Source of the DNA: Gammaproteobacteria bacterium UBA2955
GTDB lineage: Bacteria > Pseudomonadota > Gammaproteobacteria > Pseudomonadales > Azotimanducaceae
Reading direction: 5' to 3'
Assembly (NCBI GenBank): GCA_002348825.1
Contig: DEBN01000068.1
Location: 1-5,802 of the forward strand
Length of the DNA: 5,802 nucleotides
Shown: one piece after another, positions 1 through 4,006 of the stretch
Position numbering within the stretch: position 1 is the first letter of the stretch
How the letters are laid out: the number at the start of each line of letters is the position of its first letter
Position numbers and translations under genes: made by a program
Notes under the pieces: generated by a model
The model's input: only the letters and a program-made list of their open reading frames with translations
What the model was told of the DNA's origin: nothing
Databases searched by the model: none

Positions 1-408
1 TTTCGTGATCAGGTGAAAGCGCTGACCGATGGCCGCGGCGCCGATGTGGTCTACGATCCGGTCGGCGGCGATGTGTTTGACGAGAGCATGCGCTGTGTCA
101 ACGTCGGCGCGCGGCTATTGACCATAGGGTTCACCAGTGGCCGCTGGCCCCAGGCGGCAGTGAATCTGATTTTGATTAAGCAGTTGTCGGTGATCGGTGT
201 GCGCGCCGGCGAATACGGCCGGCTGGACCCCGCAAAGGGTCAGGAAAATCGTGACCGTTTACACGCTATGGCCGCAGCGGGCGAGATCGACCCGTACATT
301 AGCCATGCGCTGCCATTGGAACAGGCTGTAGACGCCATGCGGTTGCTCGAAAACCGCGAGGTGATCGGCAAGGCGGTGGTGACCATGAACGGTTATCAAC
401 CGGGTTAA
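1..408 (+). CDS. NADPH:quinone oxidoreductase family protein (MDR superfamily), 3' part only
   Basis: The frame is open from the first base and ends with TAA at 406-408, giving 135 C-terminal residues of a protein that usually has about 320-330. The visible part is the end of the Rossmann nucleotide-binding domain and the closing segment of the catalytic fold: ADVVYDPVGG, then GARLLTIGFTSG, then a GEIDPYISHALPLEQ stretch and the closing VIGKAVV. These are typical of zinc-independent quinone oxidoreductases of the medium-chain dehydrogenase/reductase superfamily, which reduce quinones or conjugated enones with NADPH in the cytosol. The GFTSGRWPQ form is common in QOR-like proteins encoded near acyl-CoA metabolism genes. 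The nucleotide-binding glycine motif and the N-terminal domain lie outside the window, so the exact substrate cannot be judged. It points the same way as the pan genes, but 221 nt of structured leader separate them. Assignment to the family is firm; a specific function is not. Confidence 0.88.
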   Translation, partial: FRDQVKALTDGRGADVVYDPVGGDVFDESMRCVNVGARLLTIGFTSGRWPQAAVNLILIKQLSVIGVRAGEYGRLDPAKGQENRDRLHAMAAAGEIDPYISHALPLEQAVDAMRLLENREVIGKAVVTMNGYQPG

Positions 409-414
409 CAGCTC

Positions 415-441
415 TCGACACGAAAACCCGCTTATTGTAAT
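415..441 (+). promoter_or_regulatory. Candidate sigma-70-type promoter for the pan cluster (weak)
   Basis: TCGACA (415-420) matches the -35 consensus at five of six positions and TGTAAT (436-441) matches the -10 at five of six. The spacer is 15 nt, shorter than the preferred 17, which lowers confidence. Transcription would start near 448 and give a leader of about 120 nt to the small reading frame at 565 and about 180 nt to panB. Read-through from the oxidoreductase gene is an alternative. Confidence 0.25.
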
Positions 442-497
442 TTTCGCTCAAGCTCTGACCCTAGCCGGTGTCGTGGCCGGTGGGCGGAGACTAGGGG

Positions 498-540
498 GAT
501 CTTTTGATCTGATTCATACAACGTGAGGACCTGATCTTTT
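498..540 (+). repeat. Direct repeat GATCTTTT x2 with three GATC sites
   Basis: GATCTTTT occurs at 498-505 and again at 533-540, 35 nt apart. A third GATC at 506-509 directly follows the first copy, so GATC-TTTT-GATC can form a 4-bp hairpin with a T4 loop. The second copy spans the bulge, upper stem and loop of the 527-551 hairpin. The 409-526 stretch also holds a 6-bp inverted repeat CCCTAG/CTAGGG (459-464/491-496) enclosing two GCCGGTG copies (464-470, 476-482). The function is unknown. Confidence 0.4.
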
Positions 541-551
541 AGACAGGTACC
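527..551 (+). promoter_or_regulatory. Leader RNA hairpin with two bulged adenines, upstream of panB
   Basis: The transcript can fold into a 10-bp hairpin. GG (527-528) pairs with CC (550-551), ACCTG (529-533) with CAGGT (544-548), and TCT (535-537) with AGA (541-543), around a TTT loop. A549 is bulged on the 3' side and A534 on the 5' side. All pairs are Watson-Crick. The hairpin ends directly before the Shine-Dalgarno of the small frame at 565. A stem interrupted by two bulged adenines in the 5' leader of a panB operon is how I recall the pan RNA motif. I do not remember its consensus well enough to claim a match, and that motif is reported from other bacterial groups. It is a structure candidate only. 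Confidence 0.4.
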
Positions 552-557
552 AGGAAG
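552..557 (+). promoter_or_regulatory. Ribosome binding site of the leader reading frame
   Basis: AGGAAG lies 7 nt before the ATG at 565. The 9-nt context CCAGGAAGC (550-558) and the 7-nt spacing are identical to those of the panC ribosome binding site (1400-1408). This is the main reason to treat the short frame as translated. Confidence 0.5.
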
Positions 558-564
558 CGCCGGT

Positions 565-633
565 ATGTTGATGCTTAGCCTGTTCAAGCGGTTGAATACG
601 GTGCTCCTGTTGCGTGGAGCACCAACACTGTGA
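565..633 (+). CDS. Putative leucine-rich leader peptide (22 aa) ending in the panB start codon
   Basis: The frame runs ATG 565 to TGA 631-633. The peptide begins MLMLSLFKRL and ends TVLLLRGAPTL. Eight of 22 residues are leucine (codons TTG x3, CTG x3, CTT, CTC), including three in a row at residues 14-16 after a valine. An AGGAAG Shine-Dalgarno sits 7 nt upstream. The stop overlaps the panB GTG as GTGA, the same arrangement as the panB/panC junction. Its second half is encoded by two adjacent hairpins (581-598 and 600-623). Leader peptides of branched-chain amino acid operons (LeuL, IlvL, IvbL) are short and rich in the regulating amino acid, and pantothenate derives from the valine precursor 2-oxoisovalerate. 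A role in translational coupling or attenuation is therefore plausible but inferred. A hydrophobic N-terminal start or a chance frame are the alternatives. I know of no homologue. Confidence 0.45.
   Translation: MLMLSLFKRLNTVLLLRGAPTL
581..598 (+). promoter_or_regulatory. Small hairpin within the leader frame
   Basis: TGTTCAA (581-587) pairs with TTGAATA (592-598) around a GCGG tetraloop, seven pairs including one G-U. It stacks one base before the 600-623 hairpin, and leader codons 6-12 run through it. Confidence 0.3.
600..623 (+). promoter_or_regulatory. Hairpin sequestering the panB Shine-Dalgarno
   Basis: GGTGCTCC (600-607) and GGAGCACC (616-623) form a perfect 8-bp, GC-rich stem with an 8-nt loop (608-615). 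The 3' arm contains GGAG (616-619), the only recognisable Shine-Dalgarno for the panB GTG at 630 (10-nt spacing). When folded, the stem should block independent initiation at panB. A ribosome translating the 565-633 frame would have to melt it. No T-tract follows, so it is not a terminator. Confidence 0.5.
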
Positions 634-1418
634 ACATTAACGATTTCGCACGCCGCAAAGTCTGCGGCGAAAAAGTCTCTATGGTGACGTGTTACGACTA
701 TTGGTCGGCACAAATTCTCGACCAAACCGATGTCGATAGCATTTTGGTGGGCGACAGTCTCGCTATGGTCATGCACGGGTTTCCGAGTACGGTGCATGCC
801 ACTGTGGACATGATGGCCACCCATATTGCCGCGGTGCGTCGTGGCGCGCCGAACAAGTTTATTGTTGGCGATATGCCGTTTATGCAGGCGCGCTTCAGCC
901 AAGATGTGGCCTTAGAAGGCGTCGCACAGCTGATGCGCGCTGGCAGCAACGCGGTCAAAATCGAGGGTGCTGCCGGTCAGCTTGAGCTTATGGCGCGCAT
1001 TGTTGAATCCGGGGTACCGGTTATGGGCCATCTTGGGCTCACCCCCCAATCGGTCGAGGCGTTTGGTGGCCACAAGGTGCAGGGACGTGCTGAAGCGGCG
1101 GCAGAAAAGATTCTGGCGGATGCCAAGGCGCTGGAGCAGGCCGGTTGCTTTGCGCTGGTGCTCGAATGTGTACCGCAAATGCTCGGGCGAAAAATCTCCC
1201 AGACACTGTCGATACCCACCATTGGTATTGGCGCTGGGCCATTTACCGACGGCCAAGTGCTGGTATTGCAAGATTTGCTGGGCATGCAGGCTGACTTTAA
1301 GCCAAAGTTTTTGCGGCATTATATGGCGGGGCATCGGTCGCTCACCGATGCGGTGAATCACTTTCATAGCGACGTCGCTGCCGGGGCGTTTCCGACCTGC
1401 CAGGAAGCCTATCAGTGA
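630..1418 (+). CDS. panB: 3-methyl-2-oxobutanoate hydroxymethyltransferase (ketopantoate hydroxymethyltransferase)
   Basis: This enzyme transfers a hydroxymethyl group from 5,10-methylenetetrahydrofolate to 2-oxoisovalerate, giving 2-dehydropantoate, the first committed step of pantothenate synthesis in the cytosol. The 262 residues match the usual length of about 264. Landmarks of the (beta/alpha)8 fold are all present: SMVTCYDYWSA (17-27), VGDSLAMVMHG (40-50), AAVRRGAPN (67-75), DMPFM (81-85), RAGSNAVKIEG (103-113), GHLGLTPQSV (133-142), LVLECVP (176-182) and IGIGAGPFTDGQ (198-209). By comparison with the E. coli enzyme, D42, D81 and E112 are the Mg2+ ligands and E179 the catalytic base. 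The GTG start is chosen because the frame has no other start between it and the in-frame stop at 576-578, and because MNINDFARRK aligns with family N-termini. Translation may be coupled to the leader frame ending at 633. The stop overlaps the panC start. Confidence 0.97.
   Translation: MNINDFARRKVCGEKVSMVTCYDYWSAQILDQTDVDSILVGDSLAMVMHGFPSTVHATVDMMATHIAAVRRGAPNKFIVGDMPFMQARFSQDVALEGVAQLMRAGSNAVKIEGAAGQLELMARIVESGVPVMGHLGLTPQSVEAFGGHKVQGRAEAAAEKILADAKALEQAGCFALVLECVPQMLGRKISQTLSIPTIGIGAGPFTDGQVLVLQDLLGMQADFKPKFLRHYMAGHRSLTDAVNHFHSDVAAGAFPTCQEAYQ
1402..1418 (+). promoter_or_regulatory. panC ribosome binding site and panB/panC GTGA overlap
   Basis: AGGAAG (1402-1407) lies inside the last codons of panB, 7 nt before GTG 1415. 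The panC GTG (1415-1417) and the panB TGA (1416-1418) share GTGA, the classic geometry for translational coupling by termination-reinitiation. It fixes the panC start. Confidence 0.75.
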
Positions 1419-2215
1419 AGGTCTTTACCGATCTGGATGCATGGCGCGATTGGCGCGCGGGACTCGGTGACTCCGGCCCGGGGTTTGTTCCGACCATGGG
1501 CGCGCTGCATGCGGGGCACGGGTCGCTGCTGCAGCGCAGCGTGGCAGAGAATGCGAAAACCGTGCTGAGCATTTACCTAAACGCCACTCAGTTTAATGAC
1601 GCCAAAGACCTAGCCGCGTATCCGTCTACCTTAGACGCCGATTTGCAGTTGGCGGAAGACGCCGGGGTGGACGCCGTACTGCTGCCGTCCTATGCCCAGA
1701 TCTACCCTGACGATTTTAGCTTTCGTGTGGTCGAGACTCGCTTAAGTCAGGGTCTGTGCGGGGCCGATCGGCCGGGCCATTTTACTGGTGTGCTGACCGT
1801 GGTGATGAAGTTGCTGAACTTAGTGCGTCCGGCCAAAGCGTATTTTGGGCTCAAAGATTTTCAGCAGTATCAGTTGATCAAGGACATGAGCGCGGCGTTT
1901 TTTCTGCCGGTGCAGATTATCGGCTGCGACACGGTGCGCGAAGCGGACGGCTTAGCGATGTCGTCGCGCAACCGACGGCTCGACGGCTGTGCGCGGGCCA
2001 AGGCGGGGCAGTTCAACAGTATTTTGCGTGATGCCGCTACAGATGACGTTGCGCGCGCACAACTGCAAGCGCTAGGGGTAAGGGTAGACTACGTAGAAAC
2101 TCGCGCAGGACGGCGTTTCGGCGCGATTGTGTTGCCCAGTGGTGAGGGTGAGGTGCGGTTGATTGATAACTGTCCGCAGCCCAACGGCGCGGCGGGCACC
2201 GGATTCGGGGCGTAA
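1415..2215 (+). CDS. panC: Pantoate--beta-alanine ligase (pantothenate synthetase)
   Basis: This enzyme joins pantoate and beta-alanine using ATP, via a pantoyl-adenylate intermediate, in the last step of pantothenate synthesis. The 266 residues are slightly short of the usual 280 or so. The nucleotidyltransferase (HIGH-type) Rossmann fold is evident: FVPTMGALHAGH (24-35) with both histidines (H32, H35), LNATQF (55-60), DRPGHFTGV (118-126), FGLKDFQQ (144-151), VREADGLAMSSRN (174-186) and RLIDN (248-252). By alignment with the M. tuberculosis enzyme, the ATP/pantoate residues N56, Q59, K147, D148, Q151, S183 and R185 are retained. Two positions differ from common sequences: NATQF instead of NPxQF, and FGLKD instead of FGEKD. 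The shortening lies mainly in the C-terminal domain, which closes with RLIDN and a 14-residue glycine/alanine-rich tail. The catalytic core looks intact, so I expect an active enzyme. Confidence 0.96.
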   Translation: MKVFTDLDAWRDWRAGLGDSGPGFVPTMGALHAGHGSLLQRSVAENAKTVLSIYLNATQFNDAKDLAAYPSTLDADLQLAEDAGVDAVLLPSYAQIYPDDFSFRVVETRLSQGLCGADRPGHFTGVLTVVMKLLNLVRPAKAYFGLKDFQQYQLIKDMSAAFFLPVQIIGCDTVREADGLAMSSRNRRLDGCARAKAGQFNSILRDAATDDVARAQLQALGVRVDYVETRAGRRFGAIVLPSGEGEVRLIDNCPQPNGAAGTGFGA

Positions 2216-2231
2216 CGGCCATATCCACGTG

Positions 2232-2253
2232 ACTGGTCTTTGGCTTGACCAGT
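2232..2253 (+). promoter_or_regulatory. Inverted repeat in the panC-coaX gap
   Basis: ACTGGTC (2232-2238) and GACCAGT (2247-2253) are perfect 7-bp arms with an 8-nt spacer (TTTGGCTT). The repeat sits 23 nt before the coaX Shine-Dalgarno. No T-run follows, so it is unlikely to be a terminator. It could be an RNA hairpin affecting coaX translation or mRNA stability, or an operator. The rest of the 71-nt gap shows nothing convincing. Confidence 0.4.
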
Positions 2254-2276
2254 GCGAGGGGCGTGCTGGTAACTTT

Positions 2277-2282
2277 GGAGGG
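2277..2282 (+). promoter_or_regulatory. Strong coaX ribosome binding site
   Basis: GGAGGG lies 4 nt before ATG 2287 (GGAGG with 5-nt spacing), the best Shine-Dalgarno in the window. It sets the coaX start at 2287 rather than the in-frame TTG at 2245, which lies inside the inverted repeat and would add 14 residues before the conserved MILVLDVGNS. Confidence 0.8.
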
Positions 2283-2286
2283 AACC

Positions 2287-3075
2287 ATGATTCTTGTGCT
2301 AGACGTTGGCAACAGTCAGATCTTTTGCGGGGTTTTCGATCGGGGCGAGTTGAACGTGCAATTCCGCTACGCGTCGACGTCGCGCAGTTCCTCTGACGAA
2401 ATCGGTGTGTTCTTGCGTGGCGCGTTGCGCGAAAACGGGATCGCACCGGAAGCGATTACAACCATTGGTATCTCGTCGGTGGTGCCCGAGTTGAACTACA
2501 CCTTATGGGCCTGTTGTCAGAAATATTTCGAAATAGACCCGATGGTGCTAAGGCCGGGACTAAAAACGGGTTTGCAAATTGCCTACAAGGACCCGAAAGA
2601 AGTGGGCAGCGACCGCATTGCCGACGCCATGGGTGCGGTCAAATTGTTCCCAGACCAAAATCTAATTGTGGTCGACTTTGGCACGGCTACCACGGTCTGT
2701 GCGGTGTCGAAAGACCGGGTATTTTTGGGCGGCAACATCATGCCCGGCATTCGCTTGGCCATGGAAGCGCTGGAATCAAAAACCGCCAAGTTGCCGTCGG
2801 TGGAAATCAAGCCGGCGAAGCAGGCTATGGGTAAGACAACTATCGAAAGCATCCAGCGAGGCCTGTATTGGAGCAATGTCGGTATGGTGCGCGAACTCAC
2901 GGCTCGCATCAGTGCGGAAGTCTTTCCCGAACAACCGCCGGTGGTAATTGCCACCGGCGGGTTTGCCCATCTTTTTGATCGAGAAGATTTATTCGACCAT
3001 GTGATCTCTGATCTGATTCTGGTGGGGCTGCTCGAAGCACTGCGTTTAAACGGCTATTTAGCAGACGCCGCTTAA
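2287..3075 (+). CDS. coaX: Type III pantothenate kinase
   Basis: This enzyme phosphorylates pantothenate to 4'-phosphopantothenate with ATP, the first step of coenzyme A synthesis. The 262 residues fit the family, which belongs to the ASKHA (acetate kinase/sugar kinase/Hsc70/actin) fold. Visible motifs are the N-terminal phosphate loop LDVGNSQ (5-11), KEVGSDRIADA (104-114) with D109 as the probable catalytic base, VVDFGTATT (128-136), GGNIMPGI (148-155) and the adenosine-binding VIATGG (220-225). The family is known to need a monovalent cation, to have high Km for ATP and to escape feedback inhibition by CoA, unlike CoaA. In many gammaproteobacteria coaX follows birA. Here it instead follows panC directly, linking vitamin synthesis to its first use. 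The stop TAA at 3073-3075 abuts the stop of the opposing dehydrogenase gene. A 10-bp inverted repeat lies inside the 3' part of the gene. Confidence 0.96.
   Translation: MILVLDVGNSQIFCGVFDRGELNVQFRYASTSRSSSDEIGVFLRGALRENGIAPEAITTIGISSVVPELNYTLWACCQKYFEIDPMVLRPGLKTGLQIAYKDPKEVGSDRIADAMGAVKLFPDQNLIVVDFGTATTVCAVSKDRVFLGGNIMPGIRLAMEALESKTAKLPSVEIKPAKQAMGKTTIESIQRGLYWSNVGMVRELTARISAEVFPEQPPVVIATGGFAHLFDREDLFDHVISDLILVGLLEALRLNGYLADAA
2935..2960. repeat. Perfect 10-bp inverted repeat inside coaX
   Basis: CCGCCGGTGG (2935-2944) and CCACCGGCGG (2951-2960) are perfect complements around TAATTG. They encode PPVVIATGG, the adenosine-binding motif. On the plus strand a CTTTTT run begins 10 nt downstream. 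On the minus strand TTGTT follows directly. It is the strongest inverted repeat I found in the window. It may be a codon-choice coincidence, or a pause or terminator element for transcripts leaving the opposing dehydrogenase gene, which has no spacer of its own. Confidence 0.45.
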
Positions 3076-3079
3076 TTAA
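3072..3079. other. Palindromic junction of two convergent stop codons
   Basis: TTAATTAA contains the coaX stop (TAA 3073-3075, plus strand) and the dehydrogenase stop (3076-3078, minus strand) with no base between them. There is no intergenic terminator. CGCCG/CGGCG (3066-3070/3084-3088) can form a weak stem around it, and CGGCGCT/AGCGCCG (3084-3090/3108-3114) a 7-bp stem with a 17-nt loop. Neither has a T-tract. Confidence 0.85.
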
Positions 3080-3846
3080 CCGTCGGCGCTCGTATACTGA
3101 GTCTGCAAGCGCCGCATGCCGGTGAGCCATCGGTCGTAGTCGGACGTTTTACGCTTGATGTATTCGGCCACCTCCGGGTGAGGTAACACCAAAAATCGCT
3201 CGTCGCGCAGCGTCTCGACCACCGCCTCTACCGCCGCTTCCGGTTCGATCATGCCATCTACTGCAGCTACACCGGCGCCCCCAGCGGTCATCGCGGTACG
3301 TACTGCTTGCGGGCACAGCACAGAGACTTTGATGCCGCGGTCGCCATAGGTAATCGACAGCCATTCGGCCAAGGCTACCGCGGCGTGTTTGGTCACGGCG
3401 TAGGTCACCGAACCAATCTGGCTTAACAGTCCGGCCGCGGATGACGTATTTAGCAGATAGCCGCCGCCGCGCGCGACCATGCGCGGTACCAGCGCGCGTG
3501 CTGCCCAGACATGCGCCATGGTGTTGACCTCCCAAATGGTTTGCCAGACATCGTCGGGGGTATCGATGTCTTTGCCGATGCCGATGCCGGCGTTGGAACA
3601 AAATAAATCGATCGGGCCGACGCCGTTCTCGGTGGTTTCGATAAGGTTCACAATTTGTGTTTCATCGCGTACATCCACAGCCATGGCAACGCCTTCGACC
3701 TCCGCAGCGACGGCTTCTGCGCCCGCTGCGTCCAAGTCTGCTACGATGATTTTCTTCGCGCCTTCACGCGCGAAGCGACGACACATCTCTCTGCCGATGC
3801 CGCTCGCGCCGCCGGTGACGACGACAATTTTGCCTTCTAGCTCCAC
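3076..3846 (-). CDS. SDR family NAD(P)-dependent oxidoreductase
   Basis: This is a classical short-chain dehydrogenase/reductase of 256 residues, acting in the cytosol on an unknown alcohol/ketone pair. It shows the cofactor motif TGGASGIG (11-18), an acidic D37 at the end of beta-2 that favours NAD(H) over NADP(H), D58 in VDVRD, and the SNAG variant (84-87) of NNAG. The catalytic tetrad is N108, S136, Y149 and K153 (YAVTK). The usual PG motif after beta-6 is CPQAVRT (178-184), a common variant. The C-terminal part, residues 200-245, is rich in Glu and Arg and has no extra domain. The GTG start at 3846 is chosen because AGGGGG precedes it and MELEGKIVVVTGG matches family N-termini. The longer open frame upstream to 3969 adds 41 residues of low-complexity, non-SDR sequence across the promoter region. 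The gene is divergent from the MFS transporter and convergent with coaX. Confidence 0.9.
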   Translation of the reverse strand: MELEGKIVVVTGGASGIGREMCRRFAREGAKKIIVADLDAAGAEAVAAEVEGVAMAVDVRDETQIVNLIETTENGVGPIDLFCSNAGIGIGKDIDTPDDVWQTIWEVNTMAHVWAARALVPRMVARGGGYLLNTSSAAGLLSQIGSVTYAVTKHAAVALAEWLSITYGDRGIKVSVLCPQAVRTAMTAGGAGVAAVDGMIEPEAAVEAVVETLRDERFLVLPHPEVAEYIKRKTSDYDRWLTGMRRLQTQYTSADG

Positions 3847-3850
3847 GTTT

Positions 3851-3856
3851 CCCCCT
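3851..3856 (-). promoter_or_regulatory. Ribosome binding site of the SDR gene
   Basis: On the minus strand AGGGGG lies 4 nt before the GTG at 3846. It decides between this start and the upstream extension. Confidence 0.6.
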
Positions 3857-3882
3857 AAATAGTTCTTGGTTGAGCAGGACGA

Positions 3883-3911
3883 TAGACCTTTTATTGGGTC
3901 GGTTCTATAGT
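3883..3911 (+). promoter_or_regulatory. Candidate sigma-70 promoter for the MFS gene
   Basis: TAGACC (3883-3888, four of six -35 matches) and TATAGT (3906-3911, five of six -10 matches) are separated by exactly 17 nt. Transcription would begin near 3918, giving a leader of about 90 nt. The region is shared with the divergent SDR gene, for which I see only weak minus-strand candidates. Confidence 0.4.
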
Positions 3912-3943
3912 GGTTCACGGGCGCAGTGCAAGGCGTTCTGAGC

Positions 3944-3984
3944 CAGCTGCTGCAGCGCCTCAGCGGCACTACTGCAGCCTGCTG
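3944..3984 (+). promoter_or_regulatory. GC-rich hairpin in the MFS leader
   Basis: CAGC (3944-3947) pairs with GCTG (3981-3984), and GCTGCAG (3949-3955) with CTGCAGC (3972-3978). They are separated by a small internal loop (T3948 against C3979-T3980). The 16-nt apical loop can add a GCC/GGC stem. TTTATCT follows directly, which recalls a weak intrinsic terminator or attenuator between the promoter and the ATG at 4007. Confidence 0.35.
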
Positions 3985-4006
3985 TTTATCTAGATTGAAG
4001 AATTCT

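Noticed and set aside
401..445. CGGGTT (401-406) / AACCCG (425-430) followed by CTTATTGTAATTTT as a terminator of the oxidoreductase gene
   Set aside because: The stem is only 6 bp with an 18-nt loop and the downstream tract is not a clean T-run. It also overlaps a promoter candidate.
432..902. 156-residue minus-strand open frame across the panB leader and 5' end
   Set aside because: It overlaps panB in antisense, has no recognisable domain or ribosome binding site, and is best explained as a shadow of panB coding bias.
2245..2275. Promoter for coaX from TTGACC (2245-2250)
   Set aside because: The -35 is good, but no -10 better than three of six lies 16-19 nt downstream. The start site would fall at the Shine-Dalgarno. 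The TTGACC is part of the hairpin arm.
2245..2286. Upstream TTG start for coaX adding 14 residues
   Set aside because: The start lies within the inverted repeat, lacks a Shine-Dalgarno, and the added residues precede the conserved family N-terminus. ATG 2287 has GGAGG at 5 nt.
3479..3862. 127-residue plus-strand frame antisense to the SDR gene
   Set aside because: Its composition (Ala/Ser/Met-rich) is that of the complement of a GC-rich SDR gene, with no motif or ribosome binding site.
3847..3969. 41-residue N-terminal extension of the SDR
   Set aside because: It crosses the divergent promoter region, has no SDR-like sequence, and a good ribosome binding site supports the GTG at 3846.
3926..4006. 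27-residue N-terminal extension of the MFS protein from GTG 3926
   Set aside because: It is Cys/Gln-rich, non-conserved-looking sequence overlapping the leader hairpin. ATG 4007 directly precedes a typical short cytoplasmic N-terminus.
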